DNA of 64,000 nt from the NCBI GenBank assembly GCA_037176885.1, contig JAWWNJ010000046.1, forward strand, positions 248,001 to 312,000, in the 5' to 3' direction. This document shows, one piece after another, positions 50,622 through 62,288 of this stretch; positions within the stretch are counted from its first letter, which is position 1; each line of letters starts with the position of its first letter. Under the pieces are notes generated by a model. That model searched no databases, had not been told where the DNA came from, and worked only from the letters and a program-made list of their open reading frames with translations. This stretch comes from Favolaschia claudopus. Taxonomy: Eukaryota > Basidiomycota > Agaricomycetes > Agaricales > Mycenaceae. The position numbers and the translations under genes were made by a program.

Positions 50622-53600
50622 TGCCTTTCTGGCTCATCTTGTCTCCTCCGACAGCTTCTCTCTTTCCCACCTCTTGACTTCACGTCAGAGACATATCTCT
50701 TGACTTCGTGTCGGGATCTCTAGGCTTTGCGCCAGACCTTGAAGACGACCCTCTTGTTTTCTTTGCTGTATCGTTAAAGTGCAGTCGAAGTATCTCATGA
50801 AAACTATGACATCAGGTCACATTCAATTTCCTGCTCATATCATACACAACTAACAATTTCTTTTATTCTCGCATTTCTGCTCTCGGAGCTGTCTGTCCGC
50901 AAGCTTCTGCCGCAGAAACAACTCGCTCTTTCCTCGAGGAGGGAGGAAAAACTCCATCAGTGCTACGCCCCCGCATCCCAGTGTGTCATCTGTTTAATAC
51001 TTCTTTTCTTCCATTTTCTCTGTGGCCGTTGTCGTGGCGTCTCTAGCACTTTGATGTTGTACATTGAAGCCCTGGAACGATAGCCGTGACACACCACGCG
51101 TTTCGTTTTGTATCTTCGCTCATTCTATCTCGCCTCCTCCTTAATTCGGGACGAGAACATCATGTGTTGTCGTCTCGCGATACCTTTCTCGTGCAGAACC
51201 CACGGCGGGCCATTCATGTTCTCTTCTCTATCTCTTCCCTTCCCTGCGCATAGTTCTTACTGCTACCTCGATGGTGTCTTGACCACGATGCCCGGGAACG
51301 CGCTCTGGCACTTTGTGTTTTGTATTGTTCTCATCTTCTGTTTCCCCGCCCGGCACAGTCTGTGTCGGCGTTCGAGCAACGGTCAAGATTCCACAGTCCC
51401 AGGGACTCGTTTCTCTTTAATTTTTGTTCGAACCTCGTTTCTCCAACTTTTCCATTCTCTGGCTTTGTTGAAACCATATTCTCTGGTGCATCAATTTTGT
51501 ACAATTGCTGGCATGATGCTTCTGAGATAAACGGTGTCCCGCCGTTTCATCTCATCTTCTTTCATCTATGCCATACTACGCAGTGGTGCACTGGTGCACT
51601 CCCGATTCGCATCGGACCGCTAGTAGCGGCGTCTTGCCCTTTTACTTCAATTTATTTTATCCATGCTCTATCCCAGCATGCATGCTGCACATCTGCGCCT
51701 CGAATTCACACATGGGATCACTACTAGGATGCTTTTAAGACGCGCAGCGTCTCAGCGCTTCGTTCCGTTTCGCTCCCTTGCTTTTATTTTATTCATACTC
51801 TGCCACATCGGACTCCGGGGAACGTCCGCTATACTTAGCATTTCCATTCTTCAAGTACCATTGTTCTCGAAAACATACACGCTACAGTATGACTGCGTCG
51901 AGTTTCTCGGCATCTCTCATTGCAGCGTTGGTGCATCCGTCCTCGATATCGTGAATCGGTGCAGGATACTTCGCATGGATATTGCGGGACACGGTCTATA
52001 CCCTTGGTTCATCCTGGGGTAATTTCTTTGGTTTTTTGTTCTTCCTCTCCTGTTCTGGGCAATCGTCAAGAGCGGTGACTAGGACTGATCGCGACACGCT
52101 CTATCTTTATTTATTAGATGATCGGCAACTTCGAGGCACGCGGTGCTTCGCGTTGATTGGTTTAATGATCTATCATCCGCACTGTTGTTCATGCGGACAT
52201 TTCCACTTCTCCGACTCTCGTTTCGTGCAGTTCATGTTCTCCACATTTGTTGGAACATACCTTGCATTTCAGAGTCCCTATTTATGGTCGTCGGGATGAT
52301 CGGTGTTCAGCATTATACATATTCTGCATTCCTCTCGTCCTTCTTCATTCCTATTCTCTCGTCTGGAATCGGGCTGCATCGAATCTCCCGCACTTGCCGA
52401 GATGCACCGCACATCGTATTCATGCTATTCTATCCCCCATCTTTCTCGTTATTCCTTCTGTCAACATTTGCTCAATACGGGCACGCATTACATGACATTA
52501 TCATCATTACCGTCAGGCCTTTGTTTCACTGGACGCATTTTCCATTTCATTCAATTTTTCATCTGTACATCCATCTTCATCCACCTTCCTCTGGTAGCCC
52601 TCATTGACGGTGCACTACTCCTCTTCATCCTCATCTGTGCCGTCCTTCAATGGTGCATTCTCATCCTCCTCGCTTGCCTGTCTCAGACAGTGCACTACTC
52701 ATCATCATTCATGCGGACGCGCACTCATCATCATCGCGGACGCGCGCCCTCATCCTCGCGTGCCCGTCCTGGACGGTGCACTGCCCATCATTTATGCGGA
52801 CGCGCACTCATCATCATCGCGGACGCGCGCCCTCATCCTCGCGTGCCCGTCCTGGACGGTGCACTGCCCATCATTTATGCGGACGCGCACTCATCTTCAT
52901 CGCGGACGCGCGCCCTCATCATCTATCTGCTGCTACCCGTCCAGGACGGCGCACAGTTCATCATCCGTGCGGACGCGCACTCATCTTCATCGCGGACGCG
53001 CGCCCTCATCATCTATCTGCTGCTGCTCATCTCAGAAAGCGCACATCTCTATCCTCTATCTTCTATCTGCCGCTGCTTGCCAAAGACAACCCGCAGTTCT
53101 ATCCTCGATCCTCTATCTGCTGCCGTTGATCCTAGTAGACAACGCGCACCCTTCTACCATCTATCTATTTTCATCTATGTACTGCCGAGACCTCATCCTC
53201 TGCATTTTCAGGCTCTTTCCCTAGACTCCGCACACCTCATCCGGCCTCTCTCTTGCGCACAAGAACTCCAACAATACGCTGTGCCGAACATGGCACATTC
53301 TTGGTCTCGTTTATCTCTGATTCGGCGCCCTGGTGCTACTGAGAAGCGGCAATGCTCTCCTCGCCATTTTCAGCTCACACTAACTGTTTTCCCAACATCG
53401 AAGTACTCTGGCACCAACTCGGTGGAGGGCTCCGCAAAACCAATCAATTTTGGACGTGGTGCGTCTCTACTTATGTAGTTCCCATTCTCTCCTTCTCCTT
53501 TTTTCTTCGCTTCCGATCTTGGGCGATTTGGGTCTATCATGCCGACATTCGTCGAGACGGCACTTCTCGTTCATTGTTGCTCTCAATTTTTAGCGGTTTA

Positions 53601-55703
53601 AGGCTACTATACGGGCTCAACGGAGATGACTCCGTCGGGACGTTTATGTTGCTGGCCCATGTTACGCTCAGCGCGTCCTTTACAATGTTGAGCTCCGTGG
53701 GGCTATTTTGACTTGATTATGCGGAACTTCCTTTCTCTCAGCCATTGCCCCATGCCTCAGAGGAGATATCTTCTCGTTGAGGTTGTCGGTGTCCTGGGCT
53801 ATGTCGCCCTGCCGCATGTTCGGCGTCCAGCTTCTCGTGGGCGAATTTGCGGTTGGTGTCGCCGAGGTATCTTGCGCTCCGTGCATTGTCTCGCGCATTC
53901 AGTACCTTGGGGATCGCTTTGAACATCGCTTCCTCCGCCTCTCTCTCCGGAGGTAGACCCTCCGTGGTTTCTTTTACACCTTTACACTCGCTTCGACTGT
54001 AATACCTTGGTCGAGACTGTCTAGTTTCGCAAGGCATTTTTGTGCTCAGCACATTTTTTGATGTTCGGTCGCCTACGGGTTAATTCTCATTTTCCGGGAT
54101 CTTTTTGCGTTGCAATCGCATGCTGGTCGATGTTACCTCTGCCACGATGGTCAGGTTACCGATATCGCATTCGGTTACATCTAGTTTAATTCTCCTGAAC
54201 ATTGTTTCTTGCGGACCGTCAGCGGGTTGGTGGAGCCGTTACGCCGAGGCGGATTGCTTCACGATCCTGGACCTCATTTATTTCATTGTCTGCACCTCCG
54301 CGTTCTTGTAAATAGCGAGTGGGACAGACTCACCTCCGGCGGCACGAGTCCTGACTTTCATGCCGCTGTGGTCTACACTCCGCAACGTTCGACTCTGCGA
54401 TGTAGCCAGTGGTAACATGCTCATAGCCGACATGTTCGCACCATCCAATTTTGTGTCGGTTGAGCTTCGCGCTTGGTTCAAAATTGTAGTATCCGAGACG
54501 TCCCTTTCACTCTGTTCTCATGATGTCCTCTTTTTATTCTCTATCTTCATTGCAGAACATGCTTTCCCGGGGCATGAACATCGCTCTCATTGCCTTGAGA
54601 ACCCGGCATTCACTGCTAGCAACAGGCGATCATCGTTGCTCGATCTGCTTCTTCCCTCGGGACCAATCTTTCATTATGGAGATCTGTCTCCTCCTCTGAT
54701 CTCCCGCAATTACACACCCACTCGGGTTCAAGCCTATCTACACCTATTTTGGCTAGCATCTGGTCGCGAAACATCGGTTTCTGCTTGACCTCATCGCCTC
54801 CCGGCGTCACCTAATAACGATGCTGACTGACTCCTTCATATCCTATTGATCCTTCAGGCTAACGGTCTGCAATCATCGCTCATAGGCTGCGCTCACCAGT
54901 TCGTGACTTCAGTTCACACTTTCGCAACAACGGGCTGGTTCCGCGGCACGCTGCCTCGTTCATTCAACATTTGCTTCCCGACTCGGACAATATCATACAT
55001 CCTCCTCACATTTCCTCTGCCTCAAGCCTATTAACAGGGCAGCTCGCGGTAAAATTTGCCCGCTATGTCGATTCTTTTGTTTTCGAGAGCTTCGATCTCA
55101 ATCGTCAAGGCATTTCTAGATCTTCGCCTTACGTGGAAGTCAGGTTCAAACATTTCGAAGCCGAGCCTTCTCACAAGACTGATCCTCCCATCTGCAATGC
55201 TGATCTCAGTCCGCGATGCTCTCATTCGTATACATCACATTCCCTCTGGTCCTTTCCGACCTGGCGCAACTTGCTGACCAACATCTATGTGCTCCTCATT
55301 CGATCACTTCGCATTCTATCGTTTCCGGGGATCAATCATTGCTCATTGCCACTTGCCTCAGTGGATACCCTATAGGGCCTCTCAGCTTGCCGAAGATACA
55401 TCTTTCTCCCATCTACTTCTTGCATTCATCCGCCTCTGCCCTCAACATCTGCATCGCTCGCGGGCTGCCTTATAGTAACCGAACAATAACCGAATTGTTG
55501 TCAAGATTTTGTTCGCCGGTATTGACGCATTCGTATCTAACAGGGACTGCATAGCATTCATTCCCCACATCTACTGACTCTACCAGTATCACGCATTGTT
55601 TGACGCTGATCCATCCCTGTTTTTCCATCACTCAGCTCTTTTGGGGACCTCGTTCCGTTCCTCGCCCTCGCGCGAGTCTTCGACTCTTAGAGCTTCGCTC
55701 CAT
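50622..55703 (+). other. Pyrimidine-rich, gene-free block between direct repeats
   Basis: About 5 kb in which the plus strand is strongly enriched in C and T. Long plus-strand open frames occur (the largest about 390 codons at 52303-53478). They encode Ser/Leu/Phe/His-rich low-complexity sequence without any known motif and overlap one another in several phases, as expected from composition alone. No reverse transcriptase, integrase, protease, primer-binding site or polypurine tract was seen. It may be the interior of a non-autonomous element or a long non-coding transcript. Confidence 0.55.
52711..53060 (+). repeat. Minisatellite, 83 bp period, about four units
   Basis: Units begin ATGCGGACGCGCACTCATC at 52711, 52794 and 52877, and GTGCGGACGCGCAC at 52967 (spacings 83, 83, 90). 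Each contains ATCGCGGACGCGCGCCCTCA, and the first three a GACGGTGCACTG or related word. The fourth decays into CATCTATCTGCTGC-type sequence. Confidence 0.9.
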
Positions 55704-55909
55704 TGGGTCGCTCTGGGTCTCATTCCGACCCTCGGTGTCCTTTGCGTACGGTTTGGCCGTGCCTGCAGCCCACGCGGAGCGCCGGAGACGAAAGATCGCT
55801 CCCGACCCCAGCCGCGTCGGTCTGGGCGGCCATTCCCCGCACACACCCCAAAAACCATCTCCTTCCCTTCATCTCCTACAAATCCGACGAGTACGTCGAC
55901 CTACCTTGC
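55704..55909 (+). repeat. 206 bp direct repeat, copy 1
   Basis: Starts TGGGTCGCTCTGGGTCTCAT and ends GTCGACCTACCTTGC. Identical by eye to 56148-56353 (offset 444 bp). It is directly followed by the right copy of the 193 bp repeat. Confidence 0.9.
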
Positions 55910-56102
55910 TGCGAGCTCAGTCGTGACGAGCTTGCGAGTGCGGCTGAGTGGAAGGCAAGGTAGTGACGTAAGAGTAGACTTGTCATTGACAGCTGATGCC
56001 CGATGACAGCTGTCATTCTCTTTTTCTTCCTCCCGCTCTCGCGTCCGCTGCGGCGTCGACAGCGCATTGCCCTCCCTCGCGCTATCACCTCCGTTTTTGT
56101 CA
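55910..56102 (+). repeat. 193 bp direct repeat, right copy
   Basis: Identical by eye to 50429-50621. It sits between the two copies of the 206 bp repeat, separated from the second by 45 bp. Confidence 0.9.
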
Positions 56103-56147
56103 CCCACCCACCCTTTGCTCGCGCTATTCCCTCTTTTCATCTTACGC

Positions 56148-56353
56148 TGGGTCGCTCTGGGTCTCATTCCGACCCTCGGTGTCCTTTGCGTACGGTTTGG
56201 CCGTGCCTGCAGCCCACGCGGAGCGCCGGAGACGAAAGATCGCTCCCGACCCCAGCCGCGTCGGTCTGGGCGGCCATTCCCCGCACACACCCCAAAAACC
56301 ATCTCCTTCCCTTCATCTCCTACAAATCCGACGAGTACGTCGACCTACCTTGC
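56148..56353 (+). repeat. 206 bp direct repeat, copy 2
   Basis: Second copy of 55704-55909. It ends 168 bp before the start codon of the YCII-domain gene, so it lies in that gene's promoter region. Confidence 0.9.
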
Positions 56354-56520
56354 CCACTCCCCTCATCATTTCCCGGTCCATTTGACTCAATCGCTGGCGG
56401 ATCCGCTCGAAAACCAGCCAAATAACATCTGCCAGCTCTGTGGCTAGATCGGCTACTGCCCCTCGACGTATACGTACTGTATTGCAACTGCGAGTGTCTG
56501 GCGTCTTTTGGACTCACGAG

Positions 56521-57051
56521 ATGGCCACCACCACGACCCCCGCCCGTCACACGTTTTTCGTCTATGCTCCTGACAAGACCGATGAAGGTGCTACGGAGCG
56601 CCGTCTCGCTGTCCGCGAACAACACCTGGCGAACGCTGATAGGGACATCAAGAACGGGACTATTCGTGCGCACTGCGTCATCCGAGCCCGTTCTATGTTC
56701 TGATTTTCTTTTTGTTTTCCTCTATTGTAGGAGCACCTGTCGGAGGTGCACTTTTAACTCCAGAGTCTCTGACAGGCGATTCGAAGAAGATGGTGCGTGT
56801 TTCTGAATTTGAAATATACCTACTTTCCAGAAGTACGATTGAACTCGGACAGATCGGATCTATGGTGATTTACGAGGCGGAGACTATCGAGGAGGTTAGA
56901 CGGTTGGTGGAAGCCGATATCTATTATACTGCTGGCGTGGTGAGTCGACGCTGTTGTGGGTGCATACAAATCATATTAACGACGATTTTCACAGTGGGAT
57001 CCCGAGCGTCTCGTCATCTTACCGTTCATACCAGCGCGGCCTTTTTACTGA
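56521..57051 (+). CDS. YCII-domain (YciI-like) small protein
   Basis: About 115-residue protein of the YciI-like superfamily, a ferredoxin-like alpha/beta fold of uncertain enzymatic role. Four exons: MATTTTPARHTFFVYAPDK through the Arg/His region REQHLANADRDIKNG; then APVGGALLTPESLTGDSKKM; then IGSMVIYEAETIEEVRRLVE and ADIYYTAGV; then WDPERLVILPFIPARPFY with TGA at 57049-57051. The order GGALL, GS, EAE, EEV..L...D.Y...GVWD is typical. Joins use GTGCGC...TTGTAG, GTGCGT...GGACAG and GTGAGT...TTCACAG. The 5' flank carries the repeats of the preceding block. Confidence 0.85.
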
Positions 57052-57734
57052 ACTATTCTCATTTACAAAGGTTAGATTTGCTGATGCCATGCCCTGAGAA
57101 ACGAAACCATTCGCAACGTCGCATAGAGTCATAATTGCGAAAATCCGACTTCATAGCGGACCAGCCCGTACTCCCATGAACACGGGATCGCTTCGTCCCG
57201 AAGGACTGCAGTGCGCGTTCGTTTCTCTTGCTTTTCCGCTCCACGTAGCGATTAACCAAAGTCAATCACACCGCTGTTGAATGCTCGCGAAAGGCTAGAA
57301 TCAGTACGTTTGTGGTAGGTGTAGTGCCGGGGTGGAAAGTAAGAGGCGGGAGACTCGGCGCAGCAGCAATTGAAGTTTGGAACACTGACAGTCGTTCTAA
57401 TGGGTGAAATTGTCGGCTCACCATTGGCTTATCTTCTTCTTCGAGCAGAGCAAATCAACGATCAAACGAAAATTAGGACGCGCTTAATCACGGTGATATC
57501 ATTTGCGAAACAGGGAACACATTGACTTCGGAACGATACAGAAACGCAACCTTCAACCGGGGCAACAACGATTACTAAGTGAACAAGGTTGAACGAAAAA
57601 AAAAAACAAATCAGATGAAACGCCTCGGCTCACCGCACAGAGCTGGGTGCATTTGAAGGTATCCACGGCGTCATCGAAGTGCTGGATGCGCAAGTCGGGG
57701 GATCCAGGAGCGAGCAGCAAGGGACGGTTACTAA
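57052..57734. other. Intergenic
   Basis: Downstream of the YCII gene, up to the first AAGTA-type repeats. No coding chain recognised. Confidence 0.45.
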
Positions 57735-59231
57735 AGTAACTTGGCTAAATTTACTTGTCCTGCCAAAATGTACGTTACGTTACTTTTGGCTGGGGAAGTA
57801 AACTTTGAAAGTAAAAGTACAAGTAAAGTAAATTTAAGCAGCGTTAAGCAACTTCAAGTTACATAAAGTTACTTGAAGCAACACCAAGTAGCTTCGTATC
57901 TAGTCGGATTTGCGGGTCGTGCGGCGGAAATGGCTATGAAATAGGCAAGAAATAGGTGTATTCTGCTGTAAAGGACGGCTGTCACGCGGAGAGAGAGCTG
58001 TAGTTTGTCCTCAATTCAAGCTAACAATTCTTTTTCTTTACCCAGGAAGTGCAATGAGCAAACTAGCTTGAAAACTCGCCTCGCCGCCGCCCCGCGGTCA
58101 CGTGAAACATAAACTTGTGACATCAGAACGATTCCATCAAGTTATGCGACACCTTAAATGGACGTATCCGCAGACTAAAAGCTGATTTTCATGGTGAGAG
58201 CGCCGCCCTATTGCTGCGATGTTTTTTTCGGAGCTTGCGGCAAAAATTCCCTCTACGACGAACCCTATTGAGCATTAACATTCCCTCTTGCATCGCGGAG
58301 TATGAAAAGATCGAGAACTTATTCCAGGGATCAAGATATTATACTTGCATGATGTTCGCGAGATGTAAATAAAGAATCGGGCAACTGCTTAGCCAGTGTT
58401 CAACAAATTATTAGCTGATTCCAAAGTCTTATGAGGTTAAATAGACGGGCACTTTAACGCGAGTGATCCAAGGAATCCTCGTCCACCAATTCAATGATAG
58501 ACGCACTTCAGACACCATTAAAGCCGTCGCTGCTGCTGCTAATCAGCAAGTTGTCGAGGAAATCATCTTATCAAACCCATTGACTTCCCGCTCATCTGTC
58601 TCAAGTCATACCCTGGGGATGCACCTGATTCAAAAAACGCACGAAAATGTGGTACCAAGCATTTTTGCGATGCCGAAGTCCCGAGCGCGAAGAATTTCTT
58701 TTGCAACCTCCAAGCGCCTCCGCACTTTCGTGCTTCTTCTATCATTCTATCCACCGTATCAAATACATAGGGAGCCGAAAATTGACAGAAGCAGAACGCG
58801 AGCGTCACCTTGACCAGAAACTTGGGCTCGGTCAAGCAAAGGCAAGACAATTTATTTCAATCGTTGGAAGCTTTATTGGCCAAAGATCTTGCATCTCTGA
58901 CCAGAAACCTCAACACTCGCGAGATTGCCTCTGGCTAAGGCATTCGAAATTAGTGACGGAGCCGGCAATCTCGTTCAATATTAATTAATGAGTACCATAT
59001 TCTTTGACGCGGGACGGAAACACTGGACATCCAAATTCTTGATTAACGATATCACATTCTCCTACGATGATACATAGAACGGAGGATCTCTTCGTTCACG
59101 CATACAAGGTGATCTGATCACTATACCGGACAGCACCGAGCTACTGTGGGTTTTCCATTATCTGTAGGTCAGTGCGAAGGTATGCTTATCTGTGGACTGA
59201 GTTGAACACAATTATTTAATCATGCTAGACC

Positions 59232-60343
59232 ATGAGATCGTACCAAGACGTTGTCTCTAGCTATGTGGAAGCTCTTGATCGCGGAAATTGGCGTCCTAGA
59301 ACACCCCCAATCGAAATTGAGGACACTCCTTCCCCTGATAATTCCGTTGCTGATTTCAAGACGGCTGAGAATGGCAAGGATGTTGTGATGTCCGAGTTGG
59401 CTGAGTCAGTCTACAGCCCCGTCTTCCCTGTGAAACCGCCTGGACCGGTGGATTCTGGAGCCAAAACCTTTCTGGACGGACGAGCTGTAAGTGAATTCTC
59501 TGAAGTATATACTTACTTAAATACCTTTAGCATCGATACATACTTATGCCATGTTTCCGGGCATGTCGGGCAAGACTTTTTCTCACGCTCGTATCGCTTC
59601 CGTGACCAGTACTTGTCTTGTTCGCGTCGAGTAGTATAAAGATAATGTTTGCCCGAGCGTTGATCGACCTTTGGAGAGTGAGTTTGTTCTCACCAAAGAC
59701 CAGTGCGCCAAGGCTGCCGGCGCAAACGTAGATTTGAGGTATACAAAGGCAAGTAATTTGGCGCATAATCTCAAGCCTCCGTAACTTGGGTGCAGGTAGG
59801 TGCTCCAATCAATGAGGAGAAACGTGCTAATGGCTTTGCGGGCCAATTTAATATATGCCTTCTTCCAGGAGATGTGTCGCTGATTGAACTGCACGTTCAA
59901 AAGCTTACCTTGACTCTATTCACATTCGATCCACACTCGAAAACCACCCATACAGTGAAATCCCGTCGCTGGGTACAAACTGTGGCCCCAATACTTTTTC
60001 AACTTGTCATCTTGCGCATTTATTTGCGTCGGCAACCAAACCACCACACCCACATATACTTTCTATCTCGCTTCTTTACCTCCGCAGAGTTACGCGCCGC
60101 GTCCTGCCCCTCCAAGACCCTTTGTGGATTATTCGAAATATTACCACTCCTGATATTGATAGTCCCTCAGAACACATCGGAACACAAGCACCCCAACAAG
60201 AGTATTTCCTACAATTTTACAAAGATGAAGCTACGCATATACGCACTGCTGAGGTTCGTATTCCCTCTACTTTCTACTTGGCAAGTGGTAGTTACAAGAC
60301 GGAGTACCCGAGCTCAAGGTACTACAGGTACAACCAAGCGTAA
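59232..60343 (+). CDS. Unknown gene inside the AAGTA-repeat element
   Basis: I do not recognise this gene. Four coding-like segments follow each other: MRSYQDVVSSYVEALDRGNW...DGRA (59232 to about 59488); PSVDRPLESEFVLTKDQCAK to RYTK (about 59650-59748); VGAPINEEKRANGFAGQFNI to HVQKLTLTLFTFDPHSKTTH (from about 59796); and IIRNITTPDIDSPSEHIGTQ to YPSSRYYRYNQA with TAA at 60341-60343. The second and third join through a GC-AG intron (AAG|GCAAGT...GTGCAG). The first and last joins could not be fixed in phase. Composition looks genuinely coding and unlike the flanking repeats. By position it may be the element's own protein or a captured host fragment. Confidence 0.45.
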
Positions 60344-60711
60344 AGCAACACAGTCCCGGGGGTAGCCAAGGGGCTGGAGGTACTGTTGCTATACATTCAT
60401 TTACTGACCAAAGAAGTGGATATATTCATTCAAGAATCACCCTAGACTACTCAGTCTCTACAATATAGTTTATTTTCTCTCCATTCAAGCACTATAGTTC
60501 CAATTCTTGAATACGGGGAGTCAAACATGACCGAATTGAACCTTGAGACTGCAAAATCAATTCAAAATACGGATACTTTTGCCAAGTGGGTCAGGGAAAC
60601 GCTGAAAGTGAGCTAATATGCGATATATTAGGCTCAGCAATGTATGCGCACTAATTACAGGTCATTAATCACTGTTACTTGCTCAAATGGCGTGTTTATT
60701 TGCTTACTTGG

Positions 60712-61135
60712 CCGCAATTGATGCCATCTGATGGCAAAAGTAACTTTTTGCCCGGGTACTTGGGCGGCAAGTAAAGCAAAGTACAAGTAAATTAGAGCAA
60801 GGTAAGGCAAGTATACTGTCTCTACCTTCACCTTTAGCGCCCCCAGCTACTTCTTGACTCCAAACAGTGCCTCAAACGGTTGCACATCAGTACATGAGCC
60901 TTGAGGATCACTTGACATGCTTTGCTGCTGCCAGTAACAGTCACGGAAGCTATCAGAATGATATAAGAGACCATATAGTATACCCCCCATGATCTCAGAG
61001 TAAAGTATAAGTGAGAAGTTACAGTTACTTGCGTTTACTTGCGGACTTGGCTGTAATTGATGCCATCTGATGGCAAAAGTAACTTTCGCTGATGTACTTG
61101 GGCGGGTAAGTAAAGTAAAGTACAAGTATTCTGAA
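60712..61135 (+). repeat. Diverged 85-90 bp direct repeat in the AAGTA element
   Basis: AATTGATGCCATCTGATGGC followed by AAAAGTAACTTT, a GGGTACTTGGGCGG-type word and AAAGTACAAGTA occurs at about 60715-60795 and again at 61053-61130. The word TGCCATCTGATGGCA is itself a perfect inverted repeat with a one-base centre. Confidence 0.75.
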
Positions 61136-61832
61136 GTAAAGTAAGGCAAGTTAAGGCTACTTTGCGCTGATACGTCGCATCAAAGTACCCCAAAGCACTA
61201 TTTAACTGTAGGAAGCACTTCAAAAGGTTGTGAAGTAATACTTATCGCTGTTCGGATAGAAGTCAGTGCCAAAATGCCATACACATACGCACCGCAGATG
61301 CAGTAAGCTCAGAATTTACTTGAGAGTAATATCTCAGAGCTTTGTTGCCTCTTTAGCCTACATCTTGTGTCTGAAACACAGTACTTGGGGCCAAGGTTGA
61401 AGATTTCCGAATTTGGTAATTGACTGGTTGAACCCGTATGAGTTCAGATCGACACAAAGAGCGATTAAACGGGATAAATCTAAGTGAAATTACTTCTCAG
61501 GGGTACGATTCTCTGCTCTGATCCCCCACATTGATTCAAATACTTACCGCCAAGGTGGTGTAGGACAGGAAGATGAATGCGGTAGTATTAGTCATACAGA
61601 CTCACAGAGTGAGCACAAAGTCGTGAAGACGCATTATATCCATCAATAGGAGCTACTAATACCTTATAAGTGACCGATAATGTCTTTTTCTGCCTTCATA
61701 TTATAAGCCTAGAAGTACAAGTAAGTTGAAGTAACTTTCGCCAAGCGTGGGAAAAGTACATCAAAGTAAAGTAAAGTAACGCAACGTACGCCCAGCCAAA
61801 ATAACCGGCCATCAAAGTACAAGTAAGCACCC

Positions 61833-62288
61833 TCAAGTTACTTTTTGCGGTCTCAGCAGCAAGGTGTTGAACCCGGTGCTAGGATCGCACGCGATGCTAC
61901 TCTTCGCGCTGTAAGTAATCGTGGTGGTCCGTCAGACAACAGTTGCAGAAATATATGGAATTTCTCACTCGTAGAAGGTACACGCCCAGCCGGCAGGGAC
62001 CTGAACCGAGGTCATCGAGTTGACCTGACGAGAGGGCATTTGAATGCAGAGGCCGTCGACGAAGGCTACGATGTCGCAGTTGCCGGTGTAGTTGAGGTCG
62101 GCGCAGGCGTTGATGGTGTCGCCGGGGACGTCCTGAACAGCATATCCAATTAACAACGAATGCCAAAATAAGCAGAGGATGGGCCGTGGAGTGCTCACCG
62201 GGGCGGGAGCCACCGCAGCGGTGGGCTTTGCGAGTGCCAGAGTCGCGATGGAGGCGACGAGGAGAGCGATGAAGCGAGTAGAGAACAT
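61833..62288 (-). CDS. Small secreted cysteine-containing protein
   Basis: Three exons. MFSTRFIALLVASIATLALA is a clear signal peptide with an Ala cleavage region, followed by KPTAAVAPAP. A 67 nt intron leads to DVPGDTINACADLNYTGNCD, IVAFVDGLCIQMPSRQVNSM and VPAGWACTFY. After a second intron comes AKSSIACDPSTGFN and the end LLLRPQKVT. About 105 residues with five Cys in the mature part. The spacing recalls the small beta/gamma-crystallin-like secreted proteins common in fungi (assignment weak). The final codons and stop fall in CAAAAAGTAACTTGA, which is the right edge of the neighbouring AAGTA-repeat element, so the native C-terminus has probably been replaced. Confidence 0.78.

Larger units (their letters stand above)
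57735..61842. mobile_element. Putative DNA transposon with AAGTA-type subterminal repeats
   Basis: Both edges start with AGTAACTTG read inwards (57735-57743; complement at 61834-61842), followed within 10-20 bp by TTACTTGT. The left 160 bp and the right 1.1 kb are packed with AAGTAA, AGTACAAGTA and TTACTTG words in both directions, and GTACGTTACGTTACTTTTGGCT near the left edge has a diverged inverted partner near the right edge (AGCCAAAATAACC). No convincing target duplication was found, so the exact ends are uncertain. One unknown gene lies inside. The superfamily is not assigned. Confidence 0.55.

Noticed and set aside
52303..53478. A 391-codon open frame in the pyrimidine-rich block
   Set aside because: It is low-complexity (Ser, His, Leu, Phe rich), runs through a minisatellite, and overlaps other long frames in different phases. 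Base composition alone explains it.
50429..56102. Full LTR retrotransposon
   Set aside because: Direct repeats with TG...CA ends are present, but there is no matching target duplication, primer site, polypurine tract or pol gene. Kept only as a repeat-bounded block.
55628..56302. Two minus-strand frames sharing an identical Arg-rich N-terminus
   Set aside because: The identity comes from the 206 bp DNA repeat, not from related genes.
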